From an uncultured Pseudomonadota bacterium (GTDB taxonomy: Bacteria > Pseudomonadota > Gammaproteobacteria > Burkholderiales > SG8-39): a DNA stretch of 64,000 nt. Both the position numbers and the translations under genes were made by a program. Position 1 is the first letter of the stretch. Each line of letters starts with the position of its first letter. The notes beneath the pieces were generated by a model. That model ran no database searches. It saw only the letters and a list, made by a program, of their open reading frames with translations, and was not told the origin of the DNA. Positions 17,649 to 27,267 of this stretch are shown one piece after another. Location: contig CAILKO010000035.1 in assembly GCA_903834835.1 (NCBI GenBank), positions 310,539 through 374,538 on the forward strand, in the 5' to 3' direction.

Positions 17649-18671
17649 TCAGGGGTAAAAAAGGTAGAGCTGGTAGCCGCTCGCTCGCACTTTGCTCGCA
17701 TCGAGACGCACGCTCAGTCTCGCTTCGCCACCCGCGCGCAGGCCCTCTGCCTGAGCGCGATCCAGACCGCGCGGATCGAGGTAATCGGCCGGCTTCAGCA
17801 CGCGACGCACCACCGCATTGCTCGATTCGTCGGTGAGCGTGAGTTCCAGCGCAGGAAATTCCTGGGGGAACTGGGCACGGTTGCGCAGCACCACGTTCAA
17901 TACGATCAAGGTCTCGCGGGCGGCATCGCGCTGAAGGTCGGAGGACTCGATCGCAAGCAGATCGGCGTGGCGCGGCAGGCGCAGCGTGCAGCCCGCAAAC
18001 TCACAGGCGGCCTCCAGATAAGGCCTTGCGTCGGGCCACAGCACGCCCAGTTCGGTGCGGTAGCGCCATGTGCCCTGAACCGCGAGCGCGACGAGCGCAA
18101 GCAGACCCAGCAGACCCCAGAGCACGCGGTAACGGGGAACTTGCGCAGGTGCCGGCGGCGGCGCCACCGTACCCAGACCAAAGGGCGCGCCTTGACCGAT
18201 CATCGCATCGCGCCGGCCGGTCGAATACGGGTTGCGCGTGGCAATTACCTCGGCTGCAAGGGGCGCCGATTGCGACTGCGCATCGACCGGCTGTGAGGAC
18301 TCCCGATCCTGCGGATCGGCTGCCCCCGGATCGTCCTGCAGCGGCAGATGTTCATCGGTGCCCTTGGCAGGCGGTAACGCGTCGTCGATCGCTGGCGAAT
18401 AGGCCTCGTCGGCATTCGGCCGCGCGGGTTCGTGTTCCGCTGCGTGTTCGGGTTCCGCTGCACGCTCTGTTTCGTCCCTTGCGACGTCCGCATGGGGCGC
18501 CGGCGGTGCGGGCGGCGGCGTTTCGGTGGCCGCGTCGGTGACGAGCTGACTCACCCCGTCGAAGACATGATTGCACTGCCCGCAGCGCACCCGCCCGCCG
18601 CGCGCCGCGAGTTGCTCGGCATGCACCCGGAATGCGGTGTTGCATACGGGACAGCGGGTGGCGAGACTCAT
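17649..18671 (-). CDS. DUF3426 protein with MJ0042-type zinc ribbon
   Basis: A 340-residue protein. The N-terminus has a zinc finger with cysteine pairs in RCPVCNTAF and RCGQCNHVF. A long acidic, Pro/Glu-rich linker follows (about residues 50-165), then one membrane segment around VLWGLLGLLALVALAVQG, and a C-terminal DUF3426 domain that would be periplasmic. Function is unknown; the arrangement suggests a cytoplasmic sensor joined to an envelope domain. It lies 15 bases after prmA, a neighbourhood common in betaproteobacteria. Confidence 0.9.
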   Translation of the reverse strand: MSLATRCPVCNTAFRVHAEQLAARGGRVRCGQCNHVFDGVSQLVTDAATETPPPAPPAPHADVARDETERAAEPEHAAEHEPARPNADEAYSPAIDDALPPAKGTDEHLPLQDDPGAADPQDRESSQPVDAQSQSAPLAAEVIATRNPYSTGRRDAMIGQGAPFGLGTVAPPPAPAQVPRYRVLWGLLGLLALVALAVQGTWRYRTELGVLWPDARPYLEAACEFAGCTLRLPRHADLLAIESSDLQRDAARETLIVLNVVLRNRAQFPQEFPALELTLTDESSNAVVRRVLKPADYLDPRGLDRAQAEGLRAGGEARLSVRLDASKVRASGYQLYLFYP

Positions 18672-18686
18672 CGGGGATCGCCTGCC

Positions 18687-19616
18687 TCAGCCTGCGGCGA
18701 CGCGGCGCGTTCCCTCGAGCAGCACCCAGCCTTCGTCAATCGCCGCGACGCGCAGTGGAATTTCAGGGGCATAGGCTTCGATCACTTCGGCCGCGTGGTC
18801 CTCGAGGATGCCGGAAAGCGCCAGACGCCCGCCGGGCCTGACCCGCGCGCCGAGTAGGGGCGCGAGCAGCACGAGCGGCTGCGAAAGTATATTAGCCACA
18901 ACGATCTCGTAAGCACCGGCCGGAAGATCCTCGGGCGGGCAGACCTGGATCGCGGTCCCGTTCAGGCGTGCATTCTCGTGTGTCGCCTCGATGGCCTGGG
19001 GATCGAGATCGACCGCATCGACGCGCCGAGCGCCCAGACGGCTCGCTGCAATGGCGAGAATGCCCGAGCCGCACCCGTAGTCGAGCAGCTCCGGTGCGCC
19101 TGACGCAAGTGCCCGATCCAGCCAGGCAAGCACGAGGCGCGTACTCGGATGGCCTCCGGTGCCGAAGGCGCGTCCCGGATCGATACGCAACACGATCGCG
19201 TCGGGGTCGGCCGGGGGTTGGTGCCAGCTCGGCACGATCCACAACCTGGGTCCCACCTGTATCGGATCGAACTGCGACTGCACCTTGCTTACCCAGTCCT
19301 CCTCGGTAAGCGTCTCCGCGCGGTATTCCGGCGGCGGCATCCCCACCTCGGCCGCCGCACCAGCGATCAACGCCGCGAGCTCGACGTCGTCCCCGGCCAG
19401 CATCACCACGCGATTGCGCGACCAGGCAGACGGCGCTTCGCCGGGCGCGACAACTTCCCCCGGCATCCGCGGCTCGGCAAAGCGCGCCCGCTCCTCGGGC
19501 GTTCCCGCATCCGCGTCCTCGATGGATGCGCTGAGTGCGCCGGCCTCCATCAGCGCATTGCTGAACGCCTCGGCCTGCGCTTCCTCCAGCGTCGCAAGGA
19601 AGTGGATCTGGCGCAT
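18687..19616 (-). CDS. prmA: Ribosomal protein L11 methyltransferase
   Basis: Methylates the N-terminus and lysines of ribosomal protein L11 using SAM. At 309 residues it is slightly longer than E. coli PrmA. The N-terminal L11-binding domain is followed by a Rossmann methyltransferase with the SAM motif LLDYGCGSGILAIAASRLGA and an NILSQPL motif in place of the usual NILAxPL. Its ATG directly follows the accC stop codon with no gap, and the DUF3426 gene follows within 15 bases, so it is clearly part of the acc transcription unit. Confidence 0.97.
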   Translation of the reverse strand: MRQIHFLATLEEAQAEAFSNALMEAGALSASIEDADAGTPEERARFAEPRMPGEVVAPGEAPSAWSRNRVVMLAGDDVELAALIAGAAAEVGMPPPEYRAETLTEEDWVSKVQSQFDPIQVGPRLWIVPSWHQPPADPDAIVLRIDPGRAFGTGGHPSTRLVLAWLDRALASGAPELLDYGCGSGILAIAASRLGARRVDAVDLDPQAIEATHENARLNGTAIQVCPPEDLPAGAYEIVVANILSQPLVLLAPLLGARVRPGGRLALSGILEDHAAEVIEAYAPEIPLRVAAIDEGWVLLEGTRRVAAG

Positions 19617-20981
19617 CTACTTGGGCTTCTTCTGCTTCTGTTCCAGCGCGAGCTTCTGCTCGAGGTAGTGGATCGAGGTACCGCCACGCAGCACGTTCAC
19701 GTCGTGCAGCAGCTCGAGGTGCAGCGGAATATTGGTGGTGATGCCCTCCAGGCCCATCTCCGAGAGAGCAACGCGCATGCGCCGTATCGCCTGGTCGCGG
19801 GAGCTGCCATAGGCGATCACCTTGCCGATCATGGAGTCGTAATAGGGCGGCACGGTATAGCCCGCATAGACATGGCTGTCGACCCGGATACCGGGCCCGC
19901 CCGGCGCATGATATGACGTGATCTTGCCGGGAGAAGGCGTGAATTTATAGGGATCTTCGGCGTTTATGCGGCATTCGATCGCATGCCCGCGGATCGTGAC
20001 ATCGCGCTGTCGCATGCGCAGTTTCTCGCCCGCAGCGACCCGTATCTGCTCCTGAACGAGATCCACCCCGGTGATCATCTCGGTCACCGGATGCTCCACC
20101 TGAATGCGGGTGTTCATCTCGATGAAATAGAACTCGCCGTTTTCGTACAGAAACTCGAAGGTGCCGGCGCCGCGGAAATTGATCCGCTTGCAGGCATCGA
20201 CACAGCGCTCGCCCATACGTTCGCGCAGCCGCACCGGCAGGTCGGGGGCGGGCGCCTCTTCCATGACCTTCTGATGGCGGCGCTGCAGCGAGCAGTCGCG
20301 CTCGCCCAGGTGGATCACGTTCTTGTGCGCATCGGCCAGCACCTGGAACTCGATATGGCGCGGGTTCTCCAGGTACTTCTCCATATAGACGTTGGGATTC
20401 GCGAATGCCGCCTGGGCCTCGCTGCGCGTCATGATGACCGCATTCTGCAGTGCGGCCTCGGTGTGCACGACGCGCATCCCGCGTCCGCCCCCGCCGCCCG
20501 CCGCCTTGATGAGCACCGGGTAGCCGATGCGCCGCGCGATGCGGGTGATCTCCTTGGGGTCGTCCGGCAACACGCCCTCGGAACCTGGAACGATGGGTAC
20601 CCCCGCCTTGCCCATGGCCGCACGCGCGCTCACCTTGTCACCCATGAGGCGGATGTTCTCCGGGCGCGGCCCGATGAACACGAAGCCCGAACTCTCGACG
20701 CGCTCGGCGAAATCTGCATTCTCCGAAAGGAAACCGTAGCCCGGGTGGATCGCTTCAGCGTCCGTCACCTCGGCGGCGCTGATGATCGCCGGGATGTTGA
20801 GATAGCTCTGCTGGGCGGGTGGCGGCCCGATGCACACCGACTCGTCGGCGAGCTTGACGTACTTGGCCTCGGTGTCCGCTTCGGAATGGACGACGACGGT
20901 GCGAATGCCGAGTTCCCGGCAGGCACGCTGGATCCGCAGCGCAATTTCGCCGCGATTGGCGATGAGTATTTTCTCGAACAT
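19617..20981 (-). CDS. accC: Biotin carboxylase subunit of acetyl-CoA carboxylase
   Basis: Carboxylates biotin on AccB using ATP and bicarbonate, the first half of malonyl-CoA formation. The 454-residue length matches the family. ATP-grasp features include the glycine-rich loop [21 protein letters not shown], and the catalytic region [14 protein letters not shown]. It lies 42 bases after accB and abuts prmA. The carboxyltransferase genes accA and accD are not in the window. Confidence 0.98.
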   Translation of the reverse strand: MFEKILIANRGEIALRIQRACRELGIRTVVVHSEADTEAKYVKLADESVCIGPPPAQQSYLNIPAIISAAEVTDAEAIHPGYGFLSENADFAERVESSGFVFIGPRPENIRLMGDKVSARAAMGKAGVPIVPGSEGVLPDDPKEITRIARRIGYPVLIKAAGGGGGRGMRVVHTEAALQNAVIMTRSEAQAAFANPNVYMEKYLENPRHIEFQVLADAHKNVIHLGERDCSLQRRHQKVMEEAPAPDLPVRLRERMGERCVDACKRINFRGAGTFEFLYENGEFYFIEMNTRIQVEHPVTEMITGVDLVQEQIRVAAGEKLRMRQRDVTIRGHAIECRINAEDPYKFTPSPGKITSYHAPGGPGIRVDSHVYAGYTVPPYYDSMIGKVIAYGSSRDQAIRRMRVALSEMGLEGITTNIPLHLELLHDVNVLRGGTSIHYLEQKLALEQKQKKPK

Positions 20982-21023
20982 GGTTCACTGCCGGACCGGC
21001 GAGCCGCCGGCCGGCCGCATCCT

Positions 21024-21479
21024 CTAGCCGACGATCATCAGAGGCTGGCCGTATTCAACCGGCTGGCCGTTTTCCACGAGTATCGCCTTCACCGTGCCCG
21101 CAAAGTCGCACTCGATCTCGTTCATGAGCTTCATCGCTTCGATGATGCAGACGGTCTGCCCGACTTTCACCGGCATGCCGACCTCAATGAAGGGTTTGGA
21201 CTCGGGCGAGCCGGAGCGATAGAAGGACCCGACCATCGGCGCCTTGATCACATGGCCCTCGGGTGCCGCCGGTTCGACCGGCTTGGCCGCAACTTCAGGC
21301 GCGAGCGCGGGCGCCGCTGCCACGGGCGCCGCATAGACCGGCGCCGGAGCGGCATGTACCGGCGCAGGGGCGCCGCCCTTCATGATGCGAACCTTCTCTT
21401 CGCCTTCCGTGATTTCGAGTTCGGCGATGCCGGACTCCTGCACAAGGTCGATCAATTTCTTGAGTTTGCGTAAATCCAT
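21024..21479 (-). CDS. accB: Biotin carboxyl carrier protein of acetyl-CoA carboxylase
   Basis: The carrier that shuttles carboxybiotin from AccC to the carboxyltransferase. It has 151 residues: an N-terminal helical segment, a flexible Ala/Pro linker (about residues 37-70) and the C-terminal biotinyl domain. The biotinylated lysine is in EAMKLMNE. The ATG at 21479 starts [13 protein letters not shown], the usual opening. It lies between aroQ and accC in the leftward run. Confidence 0.98.
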   Translation of the reverse strand: MDLRKLKKLIDLVQESGIAELEITEGEEKVRIMKGGAPAPVHAAPAPVYAAPVAAAPALAPEVAAKPVEPAAPEGHVIKAPMVGSFYRSGSPESKPFIEVGMPVKVGQTVCIIEAMKLMNEIECDFAGTVKAILVENGQPVEYGQPLMIVG

Positions 21480-21512
21480 GGTCTCCCCGGAATCAGACCC
21501 TGCAACCGGCAG

Positions 21513-21977
21513 CTAGACGTCGAGCGCGTAAGCGAGCGCCAGGTCGTAGCCCCGGCTGCCCAGGCCTGTGATGGTTCCCACAGCCAGATCCGACAGATAC
21601 GACTGCCTGCGAAAGGCTTCTCTGGCGTGGACATTGGAAAGATGAACTTCAATGAACGGGATCGCCACACCTGCAAGTGCATCGCGAATCGCGACGCTCG
21701 TATGGGTGTAGGCGCCCGGGTTGATCAGGACGAAATCCACAGCCTCGGATTTCGCGGCCTGGATGCGATCCACAAGCGCGCCCTCGTGGTTGCTCTGGAA
21801 GACCGCCAGCCTCGCACCTGCCGCCGAGGCCGACCGCAGGAGACGGGCCTCGATGTCCGCGAGCGACTCGCGGCCATAGACCTCAGGCTCCCTCGTCCCG
21901 AGCAGATTCAGATTCGGGCCGTTGAGCAACAGGATGTGGCGCGCCGGGGCGCGCTTGGTGTCAGGAGTTTTTGCCAT
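21513..21977 (-). CDS. aroQ: Type II 3-dehydroquinate dehydratase
   Basis: Catalyses the third step of the shikimate pathway, dehydrating 3-dehydroquinate. It is 154 residues long, normal for the dodecameric type II enzyme. The N-terminus [21 protein letters not shown] contains the active-site tyrosine, and [11 protein letters not shown] and [11 protein letters not shown] carry substrate-binding residues. It lies upstream of accB, an arrangement conserved in many proteobacteria. The other shikimate gene here is aroE at 28.2 kb. Confidence 0.97.
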   Translation of the reverse strand: MAKTPDTKRAPARHILLLNGPNLNLLGTREPEVYGRESLADIEARLLRSASAAGARLAVFQSNHEGALVDRIQAAKSEAVDFVLINPGAYTHTSVAIRDALAGVAIPFIEVHLSNVHAREAFRRQSYLSDLAVGTITGLGSRGYDLALAYALDV

Positions 21978-22060
21978 TTTTGACCGACGTAGGGCGCGAC
22001 TTTACCGCAAATCGCAGCAAGCTGCCCCCAGGCTCCCCCATTCGCATGCCACGCGGACAA

Positions 22061-22585
22061 TCAGTCTGCAATCAGTCGTATCAGCAGGGTTTCCAACTCG
22101 GCGCGCTGCAAAGCCCCCAGGCGACGCTCGGCAAGACCTCCTTCACGGTCGAGTACCACCGTGAACGGCAACCCGCCTGAGCTATTGCCGAGTTTTTGCA
22201 TGAGGCCCAGAGTTTCCGCGCCGGCAACAAAGAGCGGATAGGGAATCTCCAGCGTTCTGGCGAATTCCCGCATCTTCGCTACTTGATCGATACCAATGCC
22301 GACAAATTGAACGGATTTAGAAGCGTATTTCCTTTGCATCTCGGCAAATAGCGGCATCTCCTCGCGACAGGGTGCACACCACGTCGCCCAGAAATTGCAC
22401 ACCAGAACCTTGTCGCCCCATTCTGATATTTTCCGGCTGTTACCTTCAAGATCGGCGAAGTTTGTGCTTAAAAGCATCCTGATCGCGGTTGCTTCCGGCT
22501 TCAGCCGCGGCCAGAGCAGGGCACCTGCGGCCGCTGAGGCCAGCCCGACGCCGACGAGGGCCAGCCACTCACGCCGGCTCGGCAT
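22061..22585 (-). CDS. TlpA/ResA-like periplasmic thioredoxin
   Basis: A membrane-anchored thiol-disulfide protein of 174 residues. The N-terminus SRREWLALVGVGLASAAAG is a single membrane anchor or signal. The thioredoxin domain has the active site WCAPC in NFWATWCAPCREEMP and a cis-proline near GGLPFTVVL. Such proteins reduce periplasmic disulfides, often in cytochrome c maturation; the partner is unknown here. I chose the ATG at 22585, which overlaps the upstream gene's end by 17 bases; a TTG at 22609 would add eight residues. Confidence 0.9.
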   Translation of the reverse strand: MPSRREWLALVGVGLASAAAGALLWPRLKPEATAIRMLLSTNFADLEGNSRKISEWGDKVLVCNFWATWCAPCREEMPLFAEMQRKYASKSVQFVGIGIDQVAKMREFARTLEIPYPLFVAGAETLGLMQKLGNSSGGLPFTVVLDREGGLAERRLGALQRAELETLLIRLIAD

Positions 22586-23201
22586 CGTCCACCTGCTCGC
22601 GTCGCGCAATCATGGCTTCCACCTCGGCGATCCCGGCGCGCTCGATCACCCGGCCCGCCTGGCTCGTTTTCAGCGCGACGCGTTCGGCACGTGGATCAAA
22701 CACCGCAATGCGCACCGGCGTGCCGCGCCAGTCGAGCAGCAACTCGCTCGTCGGCAGGCGCCGGTCACCGGCGTAGCGGCGCGACTCGCGCGCTTCGTAG
22801 GGGATGTTGCGATCGATGAGGTGGATTTCCACGTCCTTGGCGCTTTCCGGGAAGAGCTGCAGGTTGATCTCGGCATAAGGGCCTGCCGTGCCCTTCAGGA
22901 CCGACCCGGTCAGGTAGACCTTGAACTCTTCAAGCGTACGCATCGCATCGCGCGCGATGCCGAGCAGTTCCAGCTGGCGAGCGGGATGATCCTCCTCCTC
23001 ATAGAGCGCACGGTGCGCCTCGAGCGCCGCCTCGACCTCGTCGTTGCCGGGCATCAGGTGCTGATCCTCGACGCCAAGCTGGCGCGCGGCCTTGCGCTTT
23101 GCGAAGCCGAAATCGTCGATACCGTCCTCGGCCATCAGCCGCGCAGCGGCGGCGGCGATCAGTGCACGGGTGCCATTCTGGCGGGAGGGTTTTCGGCTCA
23201 T
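22569..23201 (-). CDS. Conserved hypothetical protein, 210 aa
   Basis: I recognise this only as a protein often found next to mpl in betaproteobacteria. It is soluble, with no signal peptide. The N-terminal half is helical (ALIAAAAARLMAEDGIDDF and a charged segment around residues 50-75). The middle, VYLTGSVLKGTAGPYAEINLQLF, has a GS motif and acidic residues somewhat like a nucleotidyltransferase fold, but I cannot show catalytic residues. It is divergent from mpl, with a 194-base gap holding promoters, and overlaps the TlpA-like gene downstream. Confidence 0.72.
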   Translation of the reverse strand: MSRKPSRQNGTRALIAAAAARLMAEDGIDDFGFAKRKAARQLGVEDQHLMPGNDEVEAALEAHRALYEEEDHPARQLELLGIARDAMRTLEEFKVYLTGSVLKGTAGPYAEINLQLFPESAKDVEIHLIDRNIPYEARESRRYAGDRRLPTSELLLDWRGTPVRIAVFDPRAERVALKTSQAGRVIERAGIAEVEAMIARREQVDDAEPA

Positions 23202-23282
23202 CGGGACACGGGCAGCGGGGATGCGAAGTACGAACGTATCATCCCACGACGGGAAATCGGCAGGCGACGCACAGCGCTGGCG

Positions 23283-23288
23283 TAAAAT
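23283..23288 (+). promoter_or_regulatory. Candidate -10 element upstream of mpl
   Basis: TAAAAT in the divergent gap between the 210-residue unknown gene and mpl, about 108 bases before the mpl start. No good -35 is visible at 17 bases, so support is limited. Confidence 0.3.
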
Positions 23289-23395
23289 TCGTTGCGATCC
23301 GGATCCTGCAGTTCAGGGCCCGCCCGCGTCGGGGCGTCCGGAATGTCCACAGACCTGAAAAATACGGAAATACGGCCCGCAAGGGCGAGTCCATC

Positions 23396-24748
23396 GTGGC
23401 AGTCCACCTTCATATCCTTGGCATCTGCGGCACCTTCATGGGGGGCATTGCCGCAATCGCCAAGGCAGCCGGCTACCGGGTGACCGGCTGCGACGCCAAC
23501 GTCTACCCTCCGATGAGCACCCAGCTTGCGGCGCTTGGCATCGAATTGATCGAAGGCTACGGCGCAGATCAGCTGAAGCTCGCCCCTGACATCTGGGTGA
23601 TCGGCAACGTGGTGACGCGCGGCAATCCGCTGATGGAGGCCATCCTCGCGCGCGGCGATCGCTACCTCTCCGGTCCTCAATGGCTCTCCGAGCACGTGCT
23701 CCAGGACAAATGGGTTGTCGCGATAGCGGGTACTCACGGCAAGACCACGACCTCGGCCATGATCGCCTGGATTCTCGAGCAGGCCGGTTCGCGACCCGGA
23801 TTTCTGATCGGGGGCGCGCCGCGCGACTTCCCGGTCTCGGCACGCATTACCGATACCCCGCACTTCGTGATCGAAGCCGACGAATACGACACCGCCTTTT
23901 TCGACAAGCGTTCCAAGTTCGTCCACTATCGGGCGAAAACCGCTGTGCTGAACAACCTGGAGTTCGATCATGCGGATATCTTCCCCGATCTTGCTGCGAT
24001 TGAACGCCAATTTCACCATTTTGTGCGGATTATTCCGGGAAACGGACTGATCGTGGCGAATGCGTGCGACGACGCGCTGCAGCGCGTGATTGCGCAAGGA
24101 TGCTGGACACCCGTCGAATGGACCGAGCGCGCCGAGGGCTGGCAGGTGGGTGCAGTCGATACGGCGGGCGCCTTCGAGGTGGCCTGGCAGGGCAGATCCC
24201 TCGGCCGCATCGAATGGGACCTCAGCGGCGCGCACAACCGGGCAAACGCGCTGGCCGCGCTCGCGGCCGCGCGCCATGCCGGCGTTTCGCCGGAGACGGG
24301 CATCCGGGCGCTGTCGGCCTTTGGCGGCGTGCGCCGCAGAATGGAGCTGCGCGGCGAGGCACGCGGGGTCGCGGTCTATGACGACTTTGCGCACCACCCG
24401 AGCGCAATCGCAACAACCCTGGAAGGCCTGCGCGCCCGGATCGGCACGCGACGCATCCTTGCCGTGCTTGAGCCGCGCTCGAACACCATGAAACTCGGCG
24501 TGATGAAAGACCGGCTGCCCGCAAGCCTCGCGCAGGCCGACCGCGTCCATGTCTACAGCGCGGGCCTGGGCTGGGACCCGCAACCGGTGCTTGCGCCGAT
24601 CGCCGATCGCGCAACCGCACACGCCGATCTGGATGCGCTGGTGGAGTCCGTGACCGCCGAGGCGCGCGCGGGCGATGTCATCCTCGTGATGTCGAATGGC
24701 GGCTTCGGTGGCGTGCACGAGAAGTTGCTCGCCCGGCTGTCCGGCTAG
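23396..24748 (+). CDS. mpl: UDP-N-acetylmuramate:L-alanyl-gamma-D-glutamyl-meso-diaminopimelate ligase
   Basis: The peptidoglycan-recycling ligase that attaches the recovered tripeptide to UDP-MurNAc. It belongs to the Mur ligase family, with the N-terminal HILGICGTFMGGIAAIA, ATP-binding loop GTHGKTTTSAM, and EADEYDTAFFDKRSKF. I chose the GTG at 23396 (450 residues, beginning VAVHLHILGICGTFMG) because it matches the family N-terminus; the open frame extends 99 codons further without homology. It starts a rightward run with the esterase, the RNB protein and others. Confidence 0.95.
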   Translation: MAVHLHILGICGTFMGGIAAIAKAAGYRVTGCDANVYPPMSTQLAALGIELIEGYGADQLKLAPDIWVIGNVVTRGNPLMEAILARGDRYLSGPQWLSEHVLQDKWVVAIAGTHGKTTTSAMIAWILEQAGSRPGFLIGGAPRDFPVSARITDTPHFVIEADEYDTAFFDKRSKFVHYRAKTAVLNNLEFDHADIFPDLAAIERQFHHFVRIIPGNGLIVANACDDALQRVIAQGCWTPVEWTERAEGWQVGAVDTAGAFEVAWQGRSLGRIEWDLSGAHNRANALAALAAARHAGVSPETGIRALSAFGGVRRRMELRGEARGVAVYDDFAHHPSAIATTLEGLRARIGTRRILAVLEPRSNTMKLGVMKDRLPASLAQADRVHVYSAGLGWDPQPVLAPIADRATAHADLDALVESVTAEARAGDVILVMSNGGFGGVHEKLLARLSG

Positions 24749-24756
24749 CGCGGCGC

Positions 24757-25335
24757 ATGCTCGTCTACCTGCACGGTTTCAACAGCTCACCCGCCTCGCA
24801 CAAGGTCAGCTTGCTCCGCGACTGGCTCGCGACGCGCGGCCTTGCACAGCAGCTGCGCTGCCCGGCCCTGCCGCCGCACCCGGGCGACGCACTCGCGACG
24901 ATCGAAGCTGCGGTACGCGATATCGACCCGGCGCGACTCACGTTCATCGGCAGCTCGCTCGGCGGCTTCTTCGCGACCCATTTCGCCGAACAGCTCGGCT
25001 GCCGCGCGGTGCTCATCAATCCGGCGATCAGGCCTCATGAAGGACTTGCCGAACGCATCGGTCCGCAGCAGAACCCCTATACCGGCGAGCGCTGGGAGCT
25101 GACACCTGCCGACCTCGACGGCTGGAAGGCGATCTTCCACCCCCGCATCGATCCCGAGCGCTATCTGCTACTGCTCGAAACCGGAGACGAGGTGCTCGAC
25201 TGGCGCGAGGCGGCCGCAACCTATGTGGGCGCGCGCGCCGTGATCCGGGACGGCGGCGACCACAGCCTGCAGGGTTTCGCCGCCCATCTGTCGCGCATTC
25301 TCGATTTCGCGCGCATCGCGCAGCCCGGGACCTGA
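24757..25335 (+). CDS. YqiA/YcfP-family alpha/beta-fold esterase
   Basis: A 192-residue cytoplasmic alpha/beta hydrolase. The N-terminus MLVYLHGFNSSPASHK and the nucleophile elbow GSSLGG (Ser about residue 69) are the family signature; the catalytic His is probably in DGGDHSLQGF near the C-terminus. E. coli YqiA is a carboxylesterase of unclear biological substrate. It lies eight bases after mpl and two bases before the RNB gene. Confidence 0.92.
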   Translation: MLVYLHGFNSSPASHKVSLLRDWLATRGLAQQLRCPALPPHPGDALATIEAAVRDIDPARLTFIGSSLGGFFATHFAEQLGCRAVLINPAIRPHEGLAERIGPQQNPYTGERWELTPADLDGWKAIFHPRIDPERYLLLLETGDEVLDWREAAATYVGARAVIRDGGDHSLQGFAAHLSRILDFARIAQPGT

Positions 25336-25337
25336 GC

Positions 25338-27188
25338 GTGCACGTTCTCTATGAGGAAGAGGGTGACTACAAGGCCGGCACCCTGGTATCGGAAGCGCCC
25401 GCGTCGGTGCAACTCGATACGGTGCACGGTCGACGTGCCAAGGTAAAGCAGACCCATCTGGTGATGCGTTTCGCACAGCCCGCGCCAGGTCAGCTCATGA
25501 CCGAGGCGGCGGCCTACGCCGGCACCCTCGACACCGAGTTCCTGTGGGAATGCTGCGGCCAGGGAGAGTTCGGTTTCGCGGATCTCGCGCGCGAGTATGT
25601 CGGCCGCGAGCCGAGCGCGGTGGAATCGGCCGGCATACTGATGAAGCTGCACGCATCGCCCATGTATTTCTACCGTCGCGGCAGAGGGCGCTTTCAGGCC
25701 GCGCCGGCCGAGACGCTGAAACTCGCGCTGGCAAGCGCCGAAAAGAAGCGGCTGCAGCAGGAAGCGATCACTGCCTGGGCCGGGCTCCTCGTGCGCGGCA
25801 CATGCCCGCCGGAGATCGCCGCTGCGCGCGACGAACTCCTCTACGCGCCGGATCGCAACAAACCGGTTACCAAGGCACTGGAACAGGCCTGCAAGGAGAG
25901 CGGGCTGAGCGCGCCGCGCCTGCTGGAGCACTGCGGGCTGCTGCCGGACAGCCACGAGTTCCACCTGCAGCGCTTCCTGCACGAGCTCTATCCGCGCGGC
26001 ACGGCCTTCCCGGCCCACGACGCCGTGGTGATGCCGACGGACCTGCCGCTCGCCACCGTCCAGGCCTTCAGCCTGGACGACATCGGCACGACCGAGATCG
26101 ACGACGCCTTCTCCCTCGAGCACCTCGGGGGCGACGAGCTCCGCATCGGGATCCATATCGCGGCGCCCGCGCTCGGCATCGCGCCCGGCTCTGCGCTCGA
26201 TGCGATCGCCCGCGAACGACTGTCCACGGCCTATATGCCGGGCAGGAAATTCACCATGCTGCCCGAACCCGTGATCGCCGGTTTCTCGCTCGATCACGGT
26301 ACCGCCCAGCCCGCGGCGTCGCTCTATCTCACGGTATCGACCGTCGATTTCACGGTGAAATCGCGCACCTCGCGCTTCGAGCGCATCCACATTGCCGCAA
26401 ACCTGCGGCACTCCGAGTACGACGCGTTGAACGCGGGCTTCGAGTCCGGCGCAAGCACCGGCCTCCCCTGGGAGGAGGAACTGCGCCTGCTGTGGCGGTT
26501 GTCGCTTGCGCTCGAGGCGCGCCGCGGCAAGGCGAGCGTGCAGGCGGGCATGCTCGACTATCTGTTCCACGTGGAGGAGGAGCGGGTGCGCATCGTCCCG
26601 CGCCGCCGCGGACTCCCGCTTGAGAAGCTCGTCTCCGAGTTGATGATCTTCACCAACAGCACCTGGGGCGAACTCCTGGCCGAGCGCGACGTAGCGGCAC
26701 TGTACCGGGTGCAGTCCTCCGGCAAGGTGCGCATGAGCGTGCATCCTGAGCCACATGAAGGACTCGGTGTCGCAAGCTATGCCTGGATGACTTCGCCCCT
26801 GAGGCGCTATGTGGACCTGGTCAACCAGTGGCAGCTCGCCGCGGCGCTGCTTGGCCGCCGGGCACCGTTTGCGCGCAATTCGGATGCACTGCTCTCGGCG
26901 ATGCGCGCCTTCGAACTCACCTACTCGCGCTACGACGAACACCAGCGAGCCATGGAGCACTACTGGTGCCTGCGCTGGCTGCTCCAGGAGAAGCCGGAGC
27001 AGCTGACAGCCACGGTACTGCGTGAAAACCTGGTGCGCTTCGAAGGCCTGCCGCTCACTGCGCGTGTGGCCTCGGTGCCCGAGCTGCCCGCCGGCACACG
27101 CGTGACGCTCGCCGTGGATCGCATCGAACTGCTGGAACGGGAGGCGGTGTTCCGCTTCATCGGCACCGCCGAAGAGACGTCGTCCTAG
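25338..27188 (+). CDS. RNB-domain ribonuclease (RNase II/R family)
   Basis: A 616-residue 3'-5' exoribonuclease of the RNase II superfamily. The catalytic RNB signature DDIGTTEIDDAFSLE lies near residue 252, and substrate-path motifs continue through MTSPLRRYVDLVNQWQL near residue 485. The N-terminal region is not the classical cold-shock pair of RNase R, and the protein is shorter than RNase R, as in a betaproteobacterial subgroup. The start is GTG, two bases after the esterase stop, implying co-translation. The exact RNA substrates are unknown. Confidence 0.92.
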   Translation: MHVLYEEEGDYKAGTLVSEAPASVQLDTVHGRRAKVKQTHLVMRFAQPAPGQLMTEAAAYAGTLDTEFLWECCGQGEFGFADLAREYVGREPSAVESAGILMKLHASPMYFYRRGRGRFQAAPAETLKLALASAEKKRLQQEAITAWAGLLVRGTCPPEIAAARDELLYAPDRNKPVTKALEQACKESGLSAPRLLEHCGLLPDSHEFHLQRFLHELYPRGTAFPAHDAVVMPTDLPLATVQAFSLDDIGTTEIDDAFSLEHLGGDELRIGIHIAAPALGIAPGSALDAIARERLSTAYMPGRKFTMLPEPVIAGFSLDHGTAQPAASLYLTVSTVDFTVKSRTSRFERIHIAANLRHSEYDALNAGFESGASTGLPWEEELRLLWRLSLALEARRGKASVQAGMLDYLFHVEEERVRIVPRRRGLPLEKLVSELMIFTNSTWGELLAERDVAALYRVQSSGKVRMSVHPEPHEGLGVASYAWMTSPLRRYVDLVNQWQLAAALLGRRAPFARNSDALLSAMRAFELTYSRYDEHQRAMEHYWCLRWLLQEKPEQLTATVLRENLVRFEGLPLTARVASVPELPAGTRVTLAVDRIELLEREAVFRFIGTAEETSS

Positions 27189-27200
27189 GCCCGGGGGCTC

Positions 27201-27206
27201 TACAAT
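27201..27206 (+). promoter_or_regulatory. Candidate -10 element before the TonB-like gene
   Basis: TACAAT, 13 bases after the RNB stop codon and about 62 bases before the ATG at 27268. It overlaps the ATG at 27205, which is one reason to prefer the later start. The -35 is poor. Confidence 0.35.
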
Positions 27207-27267
27207 GGCGCCGAGCAGAAACAGGCGCGCAGCGCGCGCGCATGCTGCCAGTGGCCGACGAGGTGAG